Below are positions 27,853 through 37,002 of a stretch of 64,000 nucleotides of DNA, one piece after another (the first letter of the stretch is position 1; every line of letters starts with the position of its first letter). The notes under the pieces are model-generated. The model was not told the DNA's origin. It saw only the letters and a list, made by a program, of their open reading frames with translations, and ran no database searches. Origin of the DNA: Edaphobacter paludis (lineage in GTDB: Bacteria > Acidobacteriota > Terriglobia > Terriglobales > Acidobacteriaceae); NCBI RefSeq assembly GCF_039993895.1, contig NZ_CP121194.1, positions 3,720,001 to 3,784,000 on the forward strand. The letters run 5' to 3'. The position numbers and the translations under genes were made by a program.

Positions 27853-28911
27853 ATGATGCAAAAGAGCCGACGTAACTGGTCGCACTTATTCGCAGCAGGA
27901 TTGCTCCTTGCAGTCTCCGCATTCTCCGTCGCAGCCCACGCGCAAAAAGCCTTCATCCTTAGTGGCGATGTTCCTGGCACGCACGATCCTTCCATCATGA
28001 AGGAAGGCAATACCTGGTATGTCTTCGCCACAGGCAAGGCGCCCGGCGGCGGACAGTTCGAAGTTCGCTGCTCTACCGATCTCCATCAATGGAAGGCATG
28101 CGGCCAGGTCTTCGACGAAATTCCCGTATGGATTCAGCAGCGCAGCCCCGGCACCAAAGAGCTATGGGCACCTGATATCTCCTTCGTCAACGGAGAATAC
28201 CGCCTCTACTACGCTTATTCGCTCTTCGGCAAAAACACCTCGGGCATCGCGCTGGCCACCAACAAGACACTCGACTTCAGCAGCCCGAATTACCGCTGGA
28301 TGGATCAGGGTCTTGTCCTCGAATCTAAAGCCAGCGACAACTTCAACGCCATCGACCCTAACTTCGTGCGCGACGAAAGCGGGCATGATTGGCTCTCCTT
28401 CGGCAGCTTCTGGGACGGCATCAAGATGCGCCGTCTCAACGGCAAAACCGGCAAGCTCTCCGCCACGGACACCAAACTCTACTCACTCGCCCGCCGCGCC
28501 AAACCGATCGACGCCGCCCCCGCGCCTCCGAACATGCCGCCCAACTGGGAGGCCGTGGAAGCCCCCTTCATCGTTCTTCACAATCATTATTACTATCTCT
28601 TCACTTCATGGGACCTCTGCTGCCGGGGCACCAAGAGCACTTACAAAACCATGGTAGGCCGGGCAAAATCCGTCACTGGCCCATATGTCGATAAAACCGG
28701 CAAGCCACTCAGCGAAGGCGGCGGCAGCGAACTGCTCGTCGCGAACTCCCGCTGGCTTGGCCCAGGCGGTGAAAGCATCCTGATGAACCCCAACGGCGAC
28801 GACCTCATCGTCTTCCACGCCTACGACGCCAAGACGGGCAAGCCCTCCATGCAACTCTCCACCATTGACTGGACGGGTGACTGGCCGCACGCCCAGCTCG
28901 GCCAAGAGTAA
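27853..28911 (+). CDS. secreted GH43 arabinan endo-1,5-alpha-L-arabinanase
   Basis: Five-bladed beta-propeller hydrolase of 352 residues acting on the arabinan backbone. A signal peptide is present (LFAAGLLLAVSAFSVAAHAQ). GH43 residues include Asp in GTHDPSIMKEGNTWYVF near residue 41, the central Asp around SFGSFWDGIKM or FNAIDPNFV, and the acid Glu in WEAVEAPFIVLHN near 236. FTSWDLCCRGTKSTY and LGPGGESIL are typical of arabinanase subfamilies. It closes the arabinose operon, 33 bases after the isomerase, and would supply oligosaccharides for the arabinofuranosidase. Confidence 0.93.
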   Translation: MMQKSRRNWSHLFAAGLLLAVSAFSVAAHAQKAFILSGDVPGTHDPSIMKEGNTWYVFATGKAPGGGQFEVRCSTDLHQWKACGQVFDEIPVWIQQRSPGTKELWAPDISFVNGEYRLYYAYSLFGKNTSGIALATNKTLDFSSPNYRWMDQGLVLESKASDNFNAIDPNFVRDESGHDWLSFGSFWDGIKMRRLNGKTGKLSATDTKLYSLARRAKPIDAAPAPPNMPPNWEAVEAPFIVLHNHYYYLFTSWDLCCRGTKSTYKTMVGRAKSVTGPYVDKTGKPLSEGGGSELLVANSRWLGPGGESILMNPNGDDLIVFHAYDAKTGKPSMQLSTIDWTGDWPHAQLGQE

Positions 28912-28939
28912 TCGGCGCTGATCGGCGTTAACCCTTCAC

Positions 28940-30391
28940 CTACTGGATCGGTCCACCCGCGAAGATCAACTGCGCCTCGGCCGCAATCACCCGGTACAAG
29001 ACAAACTGCCGCGAACTCTGCGCCCGCAGTTCAAACAACAGACTGGCTCTGTTGCTAGCGTCTGCATCAACGACATCGACAAACTTCATCTCCGGCGTTC
29101 TATCCAGATGCGCTTCGTCAGTCACGCTCTGTAATGCCCGCTTCAGTTCTCCCAGATCATCAGCCTGTGCCACGACCAGGACGTAACGTAGTGCCGCTCC
29201 CGTTCCCGCCGTGTGCGCCGCAAATATATAAGTCGGCGCGCCGCCATAACTGAGGGTATAGCCATTCAACTGCTCATCGAGCAACGCCACCCCAGGCGGC
29301 GCGGTATAGGCAGCAGTCTTATGCCGTACCCTGCCGTGTACCGTCTTCTGACTCGCGGAGATAGGAGCAGCAGCAACAGGAGCAGCAGTGCCATAGCCTG
29401 CCAGTGCCGCCTGCGCCATCGTCTCCATTTTCTGCAATACTGCCGCACGCTCCGCTGCACTCTCCCATGGACGCGTAAAGTCATGAGGATCGCGATCCAC
29501 CGCGTCCGACACTGCGACCATCTGGTGCAGATTCACTGGCATTCCCACCAGCTTCGGCAACTCTGTCTCCGTCAACGCGCCCGTCGGTCGCCCATAGTGC
29601 AGGTTCGGACGATCGGGATCGTTATTCAAAGATTCCACCGCTCCCGTACCCGACGTCTCCGCTTCGGCCTTGGCCTTCTTCGCCTCCTCTGGGCTTCGTC
29701 GCTTCAAAGTTGGACGGTCGGGATCATCCTCGGGATTATTCTCCGTTGCGCTCGCCGTACTGGGCGTCGTGCTCTCTGTATCAGGCGTCCGCCGCTTCAT
29801 CGTGGGCCGGTCAGCATCATCGGCCGTCGTAGTCCCCGCATCCGGCTTCGCAGCCGTGCCTGCGTCCTTCGTGCCCGCATCTTTGGTACCGCCAGCAGAA
29901 GCGGCCGTCCCCCCCGCCTTGCCGAAATGCGGCCGCGAATCGTCTCCCGAGCTCACAATCACCGGCAGCGTCTTCGACGCCCGCAGCACGGGCCCCTTCT
30001 TCGCCGCAGCCACCGCCTTGAACTTTCCATAGCCAAACCAGCCGCCCCCATCTCCATCCGCCGTTTGGATCTTCCGTGCAAACTCCAGATCAATCTCACC
30101 GTCGCTGATCCCGGCCTTCTCCAGCTCATAGACATTCCCCGTCTCCAGCGCAAACGGAACCGGCCGAGCCAGATACTCCCCCGCATCCTGCAGACTTCCA
30201 TTGATCGCGAGCGATACCGGGATCAATCGACTGGCCGTAGGCTTGGCCATATCGCCCGTCCACTCATACACCCCCACCGCCCGCACCACCTCCTGCGGCT
30301 TGGCAACCTTATGCATCTGCCCCCACCCAGAGGAAGTCACCACCACACTGCTCAACACAACGCCAAGCCACGGATTCTTCATAAGCCCCAT
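28940..30391 (-). CDS. secreted protein with DPDRPTLKRR-type repeats, function unknown
   Basis: About 483 residues, family not recognised, probably exported (ATG at 30391 or 30382; hydrophobic NPWLGVVLSSVVVTSSGWG then QM). The middle third is disordered, Ala/Thr/Asp/Lys-rich, and holds three related units: DDADRPTMKRRTPD, DDPDRPTLKRRSPE and NDPDRPNLHYGRP, with a vestigial DSRPHFGK before them. The C-terminal third looks folded (YGGAPTYIFAAHTAG, YVLVVAQADDLGELKRAL, FVDVVDADASNRASLLFELR). Similar DPDRP units occur in other acidobacterial secreted proteins as far as I recall. AAGGGG precedes the upstream ATG closely. Confidence 0.75.
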   Translation of the reverse strand: MGLMKNPWLGVVLSSVVVTSSGWGQMHKVAKPQEVVRAVGVYEWTGDMAKPTASRLIPVSLAINGSLQDAGEYLARPVPFALETGNVYELEKAGISDGEIDLEFARKIQTADGDGGGWFGYGKFKAVAAAKKGPVLRASKTLPVIVSSGDDSRPHFGKAGGTAASAGGTKDAGTKDAGTAAKPDAGTTTADDADRPTMKRRTPDTESTTPSTASATENNPEDDPDRPTLKRRSPEEAKKAKAEAETSGTGAVESLNNDPDRPNLHYGRPTGALTETELPKLVGMPVNLHQMVAVSDAVDRDPHDFTRPWESAAERAAVLQKMETMAQAALAGYGTAAPVAAAPISASQKTVHGRVRHKTAAYTAPPGVALLDEQLNGYTLSYGGAPTYIFAAHTAGTGAALRYVLVVAQADDLGELKRALQSVTDEAHLDRTPEMKFVDVVDADASNRASLLFELRAQSSRQFVLYRVIAAEAQLIFAGGPIQ

Positions 30392-30528
30392 TCGCCCCTT
30401 TAGACGTTCGCAGTGGCCCCAAAGTCCCACCTGCCACTCCCGTCAAAGTACAGTTCAGAAACCAACCATTACTGCACAAAAGCGACGCAATGGACATTTA
30501 ACCACGTCAATCTCGCTACCATACAGCA

Positions 30529-31356
30529 ATGGACTCCGCGCCACTGCTCGACGTTCGCAACCTCACCGTAACCTTCGGCCAACAACCCGCCGTCAAGGGG
30601 ATCTCTTTTCATATCAATGCCGGCGAAACTCTTGGCTTGGTAGGCGAGTCCGGCTCCGGCAAGTCCGCTACTTCGCTCTCTCTTCTGCGCCTCCTCCCTC
30701 CGACCGCACAGGTGACCGGAAGCATCGCCTTTGCCGGCGAATCGCTCCTTTCCCTTCCTGAAGAGTCCATGCGTCGCCACCGAGGTCACAGCATCGCCAT
30801 GATCTTTCAGGAACCAATGACCGCCCTTAACCCCTCCATGCGTATCGGAGCCCAGATCGGCGAAGCTCTTCAGGCCCACCACCCCGAAATTTCCGGCAAT
30901 GCCCTCAAACAAAAAGTCCTGGCCGCCATGCACGAGGTCGGCCTCACCGATCCGGAACGCCGAATCGCCGACTACCCTCACCAGTTTTCGGGTGGCCAGC
31001 GCCAGCGCATTCTGATCGCCATGGCCCTTATCAATCGTCCCCGCCTGCTCATCGCCGATGAGCCCACCACCGCGCTCGATGTAACGGTGCAGGCGCAAAT
31101 TCTTCAGCTTCTCAATGACTTGCGCCGAACGCACAACCTCTCTATGCTCTTCATCTCCCACGATCTCGCCGTCGTCTCGCAGGTAGCCGACCGTGTAGCC
31201 GTCATGCAGCATGGCCAGATCGTCGAAGAGGCTCCTACTCTGACTCTCTTCCGCCACCCGCAGCACGCTTACACTCGCAGCCTGCTCGCCGCTGCGCCGA
31301 CCATGCAGACCGACCGCAATCAGCCGTTAGCGTCTAGCCTAAACAGCTTGAAATAA
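30529..31356 (+). CDS. oligopeptide/dipeptide-type ABC transporter ATPase
   Basis: ABC ATPase of 275 residues similar to DppD/OppD. It has Walker [13 protein letters not shown], the long Q-loop region [18 protein letters not shown], signature FSGGQRQRI, Walker [13 protein letters not shown] and the H-loop FISHDLAV. The usual C-terminal [14 protein letters not shown] tail of peptide importers is present as [12 protein letters not shown]. It stands alone: no permease, binding protein or second ATPase is adjacent. TACCAT lies six bases before the ATG and no Shine-Dalgarno sequence is visible. Confidence 0.92.
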   Translation: MDSAPLLDVRNLTVTFGQQPAVKGISFHINAGETLGLVGESGSGKSATSLSLLRLLPPTAQVTGSIAFAGESLLSLPEESMRRHRGHSIAMIFQEPMTALNPSMRIGAQIGEALQAHHPEISGNALKQKVLAAMHEVGLTDPERRIADYPHQFSGGQRQRILIAMALINRPRLLIADEPTTALDVTVQAQILQLLNDLRRTHNLSMLFISHDLAVVSQVADRVAVMQHGQIVEEAPTLTLFRHPQHAYTRSLLAAAPTMQTDRNQPLASSLNSLK

Positions 31357-31420
31357 AGTACGTAAGAGAGGCGTCGTCCGTGCGGCACAGTAATGAGCTA
31401 AACTGATCAACTCCGACAAA

Positions 31421-32173
31421 ATGCGCGCCCTCATCCTCTCCGACATTCACGCGAACCTCGAAGCTCTGAAGGCTGTCCTCGACGCCGCAGGGCCCTTCGA
31501 TACCCTTTGGAACCTTGGCGACATCGTCGGCTACGGAGCCAGTCCCAACCAGGTGATTGAGTTAATCCGCCCGAAATCCCAGCTTACCGTCCGCGGCAAC
31601 CACGACCGCGTCTGTTGCGGGCTCACCTCTTCCCTCGGATTCAACCCGGTGGCTCGCGCCGCCGCCCTCTGGACACACGACGAGCTCACCGCAGACAACC
31701 GCAGCTGGCTCAAAGGTTTACCCCAAGGACCGCTTCAACCCGCAGAGGCTAACGTCACCTGCGCCCACGGCTCTCCCCTCAATGAAGACCAGTACATCCT
31801 CAACATGCGCGATGCCTGGGCGCCTCTTCAGCAGATGTCGAACCAGATCACCTTCTTTGGCCATACCCACATTCAGGGCGGCTTCTCGCAGAAGGATCAT
31901 GACTGGCATGAAGTACGCCCACAGTACTACCGGGGCAACGAAGCCGATTCCTGGGTAATGCCGATCCCACCCGGCACCCGCCACCTCATCAATCCCGGCT
32001 CCGTCGGCCAGCCCCGCGACTGCGACTGGCGCGCCGCCTTCGCCATCTATGATTCCGAAGCGGCAACCATCACCTTCCACCGCGTCCCTTATGACATCAT
32101 GGCCTCGCAGGGAAAGATCCTCATGGCCGGGCTTCCCGAGCGCCTTGCCGCCCGTCTGACCGAAGGCCGCTAA
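31421..32173 (+). CDS. YfcE/MJ0936-type metallophosphoesterase
   Basis: Calcineurin-like phosphoesterase of 250 residues, cytosolic. The two-metal motifs appear in order: D-x-H in ILSDIHANLEAL, GD in NLGDIVGYG, GNHD in VRGNHDRV, and GHTH in FFGHTHIQGGF. The sequence NLGDIVGYGASPN is typical of the bacterial YfcE-like branch. Its stop overlaps the stop of the convergent ABC-F gene by four bases (CTAA). Substrate unknown. Confidence 0.92.
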   Translation: MRALILSDIHANLEALKAVLDAAGPFDTLWNLGDIVGYGASPNQVIELIRPKSQLTVRGNHDRVCCGLTSSLGFNPVARAAALWTHDELTADNRSWLKGLPQGPLQPAEANVTCAHGSPLNEDQYILNMRDAWAPLQQMSNQITFFGHTHIQGGFSQKDHDWHEVRPQYYRGNEADSWVMPIPPGTRHLINPGSVGQPRDCDWRAAFAIYDSEAATITFHRVPYDIMASQGKILMAGLPERLAARLTEGR

Positions 32174-34107
32174 GCGATAGTCTGCTCCTCAAGCGTCATG
32201 GCCAGCTCTTCCCACTCGGCCAGCCTCTTCGTTCGCTCGACGCGCAAACCCTCTAACTCTGCCGCAGTTCGCTGCGACTCCTCCGCCGAAGTAAAGACAC
32301 CCATCTTCTCCTCGGCCGCCGCAATCGCACCTTCCAACCGCGGAATCTCCTCCTCGGCAAACCGAAGCTTATCCTCCAACTGCCGCAGCTTGATCGGATT
32401 CAGCCGCTTAACCGCAGCCTGGGGTGCTTCCACCACCTTCGGAGCCTCAACCACGGCCACCGGCTCAGGTGCCTTTGTTATCGAAGCAATCACCTTCTCC
32501 GGGCCGCCCTGTTTGCGCCACAGATAGTCCTCATAGTTTCCCGGATAGATATGAACGCGCTTGTCCTCTACCTCGAACACCCGTGTCGCTAATCCATCGA
32601 TGAAATAGCGGTCATGCGAAACAAACAGCACCGTCCCGGTGAAGTTGCGGATCGCGTCCAGAAGAACGTCCTTCGCGCGTAGATCGAGATGGTTCGTCGG
32701 CTCGTCCAGCAGAAGCATATTCGCAGGCGAGACCAGCATCTTCGCCATCGCATAGCGGTTGCGCTCTCCGCCCGAGAGCACCCCCAGCGGCTTAAAAACA
32801 TCCTCGCCCGAAAACATGAAACAGCCCAGCAGGCTGCGCAGTTCGACCACCGGAACCTTCGGCGCAATCCCGGCAATGTCGTCAAGCATCTTCGCGTTCG
32901 GGTCGAGCACCTTGTACTGGTCCTGCGCAAAGTAATCGGCGAGCACGTTATGCCCCAGCTTGATCTCGCCGCTGGTCGGAGGCTCCAGCCCGGCCAGCAT
33001 TCGGATCAGCGTCGATTTGCCCGCTCCATTCGCGCCCACCAGCGCAATGCGGTCGCCGCGGTCGATGGTGAAGCTCACATCCTCGAGCACGTGCTTCGGC
33101 TCATAGTGCTTGCTCAGATGAGAGACATCGATGACCGTTCGGCCCGAAGCAGGTGGTTGCGGAATGGTGAAGTGAATTGTCGCTTCCTCTTCCGGCACCT
33201 CGATCCGTTCGATCTTCTCCAGTTCCTTAATCCGCGACTGCACTTGCTTGGCCTTGGTAGCCTGCGCGCGAAACCGGTTAATGAATGCCTCCAACGCTTC
33301 GATGCGATCGCGCTGATTTTTGAACGCAGACATCAACTGGGTGCGGCGCTCTTCTTTTTGAGCGATGTACTTCTCGTAGTTGCCGTGATACGTCTGCATC
33401 CGCTTGTTCCAGATCTCGACCGTCTTGTTGACGGTGACGTCGAGGAAGTAACGGTCGTGCGAGATGAGAATAAAGGCGTTCGGATAGTCGTGGAGATAGT
33501 TCTCCAGCCAGTTGCGCGATTCAAGATCGAGATGGTTCGTAGGCTCGTCCAGCAGCAGCAATGAGGGCTTCTGCAGCAACAGCTTGGCCAGAGCAATTCG
33601 CATCTGCCAGCCGCCGGAGAACTCCTCAGTCTTGCGCTCCCAGTCTTCCTTGGTGAATCCCAGCCCGCCAAGAACTGCCCCTACCTGCGAGTCGAGCGTG
33701 TAGATATCGTGCACGTGAAGCTGGTCGGCGATGTCGGAGTAGCGGTCTGCAGCGGTGGCGTACTCGCGGGACTTCGGATCGGCCTCCGAAAGCGTGTGGG
33801 TCAACGCAAGTGACTCTGCCTCCAACACATGCAGGTGATCGAAGACAGAAAGACATTCAGCGAAGACCGTCTTACCGCGCAGCGCCAGGCCATCCTGTGG
33901 AAGGTAGCCGAGGGTCATGCCTTTGACGCGGGTGAGCGCGCCATAGTCGAGCGACTCCACCCCGGCCAGGATCTTCAGCAACGTAGATTTGCCGGTGCCA
34001 TTGCCGCCCACAAGGCCGGTGCGCTCATCCGGCGTAATCAGCCAGTTGGCGTCTTCAAAGAGGAGTTTGGGACCGAATCGTTTACCGGCAGCGGAAAGTT
34101 GAAGCAT
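32170..34107 (-). CDS. ABC-F family ATPase
   Basis: Duplicated ABC ATPase without membrane domains, about 645 residues; ABC-F proteins act on ribosomes. The first ABC domain has GGNGTGKSTLLK and FSGGWQMRIALAKLLL with LLLDEPTNHLD. The linker contains a charged helical region (KYIAQKEERRTQLMSAFKNQRD). The second domain has GANGAGKSTLIRML, LSGGERNRYAMAKML and LLLDEPTNHLD. It ends in a coiled-coil C-terminal extension (EEEIPRLEGAIAAAEEKMG-like), as in Uup/YheS-type members. The start MLQLSAAGKRFG at 34107 matches the family; longer in-frame upstream sequence overlaps the PHP gene and is rejected. Probably co-transcribed with the PHP gene 35 bases upstream. Confidence 0.94.
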   Translation of the reverse strand: MLQLSAAGKRFGPKLLFEDANWLITPDERTGLVGGNGTGKSTLLKILAGVESLDYGALTRVKGMTLGYLPQDGLALRGKTVFAECLSVFDHLHVLEAESLALTHTLSEADPKSREYATAADRYSDIADQLHVHDIYTLDSQVGAVLGGLGFTKEDWERKTEEFSGGWQMRIALAKLLLQKPSLLLLDEPTNHLDLESRNWLENYLHDYPNAFILISHDRYFLDVTVNKTVEIWNKRMQTYHGNYEKYIAQKEERRTQLMSAFKNQRDRIEALEAFINRFRAQATKAKQVQSRIKELEKIERIEVPEEEATIHFTIPQPPASGRTVIDVSHLSKHYEPKHVLEDVSFTIDRGDRIALVGANGAGKSTLIRMLAGLEPPTSGEIKLGHNVLADYFAQDQYKVLDPNAKMLDDIAGIAPKVPVVELRSLLGCFMFSGEDVFKPLGVLSGGERNRYAMAKMLVSPANMLLLDEPTNHLDLRAKDVLLDAIRNFTGTVLFVSHDRYFIDGLATRVFEVEDKRVHIYPGNYEDYLWRKQGGPEKVIASITKAPEPVAVVEAPKVVEAPQAAVKRLNPIKLRQLEDKLRFAEEEIPRLEGAIAAAEEKMGVFTSAEESQRTAAELEGLRVERTKRLAEWEELAMTLEEQTIA

Positions 34108-34142
34108 CCCTTCTATCTTCTCATCTTGCGTGGCCTGCAGCT

Positions 34143-35315
34143 TCAGGCGTCGAGCTTCGCCAGAGCGGCGCGCATCTCTCCCGCATCGTTCCAGGCCATC
34201 CGCAAGCCGCCCGACAGCGGCGCCGCGCCCATCATCCGCACTGCGCTCAGCAGGCTCCGGATATACAGTGGGGCGTGTCCCGCGATCCAAAGCTGCGAGA
34301 GAGGCTGCATGACGCCCCGGCTGTCGGGGTGATACACCCGCTCGTCCCAGCGGCGGGAACCCTCCGGAAAGTGCGGATAGTCGCGTATCGCATCGAGGGT
34401 CGATTGCAGAATCCGGTGCTTCCACGGCTCGGCATACTGCGGCATGAACAGCACATGGCTCTGCCGGTCGCGCCGCACCTCATGGACAAACTCGGTGAAG
34501 CTGGCGGCGCGTGTCAGGTTGACGTTCGCGTTGGGCTCGATGCCGTGCCGGTCGCCGCCGCTGATGACAAGCTGGTTCCACCTTCCTGCCAGATCAGAGA
34601 CTTCGCGATTCTCCTTCCAGTCACGAAGGCCGTTCAGTTCAAGTGCATGGATGTACTGCCCATTGACGGCGAGGAACTCGTTGACCAGCACGTTATGCCG
34701 CTCGTTGCCGATGCGGTAAAGGTCCCAGACGGGGTGATTGAAGACAATCAACACCCCGGGCAGCTCATCGAGTTCAGCCAACATCTCGTTCAGTAGTCGG
34801 GGCTTCCGCGTCTCTACTGGAGTCGCCGTGAACGCCCGCAGCCTCTCCATCCATGCCGCACCTGTAGCGCTCGGCAGGTTATGAATGCCTAGATGGAACG
34901 CGGTTTTGCCGAAGGGCACCGTCCACTCCACCGAGACCGGAATGTGGCGCGAAGAGGGTACCGAGCGCAGCAGCATTGGAGCTTGAATGTCGTCATGATC
35001 GGTGAGCGAGACCAGACCGGGCATCTGCAGGCGGTTCTCGATCTGGCTGCGCTCCAGATCGAAGGCGAGGCTTGGCGTCAGCGGCGGCGTCCAGTAGCTG
35101 CGAGCGTAATCCGGCTGGATCCCGGTGAGACGGTGGCATCGGCCTTCGCACCATCGCATCAGCGGCTGCAGGATGCCCCAGTTCTTCGAGAGCTCGGCGA
35201 TAAAGTCCAGTGTCTCCTGCGACTGGTTGGTGTGGCTGTGCAGTGACACGCCGGTGGTGAAGCTCCTCGCCGCACCCGGTTCTCGCCAAAGATACGAGAT
35301 GCTCGACTGGCTCAT
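34143..35315 (-). CDS. PHP-fold phosphoesterase-like protein
   Basis: Protein of 390 residues with PHP-superfamily metal motifs: SLHSHTNQS near residue 25, GLVSLTDHDDI near 100, NHPVWDLYR in the middle, and ISGGDRHGIEPN. This pattern (HxH, DHD, H, GxDxH) is that of PHP hydrolases acting on phosphoesters. The segment between the first two motifs is longer than in standard PHP enzymes. No signal peptide is visible. It lies just upstream of the ABC-F gene in the same direction. Specific substrate unknown. Confidence 0.8.
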   Translation of the reverse strand: MSQSSISYLWREPGAARSFTTGVSLHSHTNQSQETLDFIAELSKNWGILQPLMRWCEGRCHRLTGIQPDYARSYWTPPLTPSLAFDLERSQIENRLQMPGLVSLTDHDDIQAPMLLRSVPSSRHIPVSVEWTVPFGKTAFHLGIHNLPSATGAAWMERLRAFTATPVETRKPRLLNEMLAELDELPGVLIVFNHPVWDLYRIGNERHNVLVNEFLAVNGQYIHALELNGLRDWKENREVSDLAGRWNQLVISGGDRHGIEPNANVNLTRAASFTEFVHEVRRDRQSHVLFMPQYAEPWKHRILQSTLDAIRDYPHFPEGSRRWDERVYHPDSRGVMQPLSQLWIAGHAPLYIRSLLSAVRMMGAAPLSGGLRMAWNDAGEMRAALAKLDA

Positions 35316-35439
35316 CGGCTACCTCCTGATTCAGGCTTCCTGTGAGCAAGTATGGAGACGCTATGTGACACAGCGGTAACTGCACCAACAATGGGGCTTC
35401 AATTTTTCGAAGCTCAGTAACTAGAGAGGTTACCGGATG

Positions 35440-36441
35440 CTACCTTGTCGGGGTGATATCAGGGCCCAGCATCTCCTGCGCGCTGGGAGCCGGTTCGAGG
35501 GGAACGCCATGGCGCTCGCGAAGGTGCTGCTCGCGTTCGTAGGCCGACTCGAGGTGGTTTTCTGTAAGGCCTTGTTTCAGAATGGCAAAAGCCTCTTCGG
35601 GGGTGTCTGCGAACTGGAACAGATCGAGGTCCGACATCCCAATCGCACCTTTTTGAGCCAGCGTGTCCAGATTGATCACATTCTTCCAATAAGCTGAACC
35701 GTAGACGACGACCGTAATCTTCTTCGCCATCTTTTTGGTCTGCGCGAGCGTCAGCAGCTCGAACATCTCGTCGAGCGTACCGAAGCCGCCGGGAAAGACC
35801 ACCAGCGCCTTCGCCAGATAAGCGAACCAGTACTTGCGCATGAAGAAGTAGTGGAAGTCGAAGTTGAGGGCTGGCGTGATGTACGGGTTCGGGTGCTGCT
35901 CGAAGGGGAGCTTGATGTTCAGCCCGATGGTCTTACAGCCGGCTTCATAGGCTCCGCGGTTCGCCGCTTCCATGATTCCGGGGCCGCCGCCAGAGGTCAC
36001 TACGAAGCGGTGGCGGGGACCGGGCAGCGTCTGCGACCAGCTCGCGACCAGGCCTGCGAGCTTGCGTGCGTCTTCATAGTAGGCGGCCATCTCTACGGCT
36101 GCTTCGGCGAGACGCAGCTTCAAGGCAGTTGCTTCTCCGCGCTCTATCTCTTCTGGACGCGCGGGTTGCTCGTTCTCTGGCGCCGGCTGAGCTGAGCCGG
36201 GGTTCGCCAGCAGCTCCAGCTCGGAGTTGGCCACGTCGAGAGCGCGGAAGCGGGCAGAGCCGAAGAAGACCACCGTATCCTGAATGCGCTCACGGCGGAA
36301 GCGGGCCATGGGTTCCTGGTACTCGGCGATGATGCGCAGCATGCGGCCATCGGGGGAGTTCAGAAAATCGCTGTTTTCATAGGCGAGCGGGGCCTGTTCC
36401 AGTTCTTTCGGAGTTTCCATGGAGTGTTCTTTGTTAATCAT
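35440..36441 (-). CDS. LOG-family (TIGR00730-like) Rossmann protein
   Basis: Protein of 333 residues in the LOG/lysine-decarboxylase-like group; LOG enzymes hydrolyse nucleoside 5'-monophosphates at the N-glycosidic bond. VVTSGGGPGIMEAANRGAYEAG and LVVFPGGFGTLDEMFELLTL contain the PGGxGTxxE signature. It is longer than plant-type LOGs, with an N-terminal extension of about 90 residues that includes a helical part (MAAYYEDARKLAGLVASW). Start codon is uncertain (36441 or 36420). The small membrane-protein gene lies immediately upstream on the same strand, 12 bases away. Confidence 0.88.
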   Translation of the reverse strand: MINKEHSMETPKELEQAPLAYENSDFLNSPDGRMLRIIAEYQEPMARFRRERIQDTVVFFGSARFRALDVANSELELLANPGSAQPAPENEQPARPEEIERGEATALKLRLAEAAVEMAAYYEDARKLAGLVASWSQTLPGPRHRFVVTSGGGPGIMEAANRGAYEAGCKTIGLNIKLPFEQHPNPYITPALNFDFHYFFMRKYWFAYLAKALVVFPGGFGTLDEMFELLTLAQTKKMAKKITVVVYGSAYWKNVINLDTLAQKGAIGMSDLDLFQFADTPEEAFAILKQGLTENHLESAYEREQHLRERHGVPLEPAPSAQEMLGPDITPTR

Positions 36442-36453
36442 GCCGATCTTTCT

Positions 36454-36789
36454 TTATCCCCTGTAGTCACGGTAATGGACCGCCTCGGAGATACCGATCC
36501 AGATGTCGAGCAGGCCTATGCCGGAGATAAGGCCACGCACGGCTCCGTTGTGCAGCACGGCAGAGAGGGGAGGATGCGACTGAATGAACATGTTGTGGTC
36601 CCAGATCCGCGTCCACCAGGGCAGCAGCATGACGAGGACACCGAGATAGACGCAGAACAGCACAAGGACGAACAACGAGAGTCGTTGCAGCCATACCGGT
36701 GCGGTTCTTCGGGTTTCTTCGCCGCCGGTCTCTGTCGCACGATTTACCGGCGGTTCAGAGTTCGGAAAAAGTTGTGATTCTCCAGACAT
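36454..36789 (-). CDS. small membrane protein, unknown
   Basis: About 111 residues, family not recognised. One clear hydrophobic helix (LSLFVLVLFCVYLGVLVMLLPWW) follows a polar N-terminus; a second, weaker one (GLISGIGLLDIWIGISEAVHY) lies near the C-terminus. GGGAG four bases before the ATG at 36789 sets the start. It is upstream of and probably co-transcribed with the LOG-family gene. Confidence 0.7.
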   Translation of the reverse strand: MSGESQLFPNSEPPVNRATETGGEETRRTAPVWLQRLSLFVLVLFCVYLGVLVMLLPWWTRIWDHNMFIQSHPPLSAVLHNGAVRGLISGIGLLDIWIGISEAVHYRDYRG

Positions 36790-37002
36790 CAAACTCCCAA
36801 GATTGACAGTAGCAGAGCGGCCCATTGTTGTCTCTTCACAGAGACGCGGACAGGGATGCCGGAGGATCAGCCCAGACCGAATTCGAGGTCGCCTGCTCCT
36901 TTAAACATACCGTCTGGACAATGAAGGTCAGTCCCATCTATGCTGCGCTTCACGGGCCCCCAGCCGGATAACGACAGGATGTGACAGCGAGGATAGCTCT
37001 CA

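Noticed and set aside
29213..30403. 396-residue plus-strand frame opposite the DPDRP-repeat protein
   Set aside because: Extremely Arg/His/Ser-rich with no signal peptide or domain; the minus frame has a signal peptide and repeat units.
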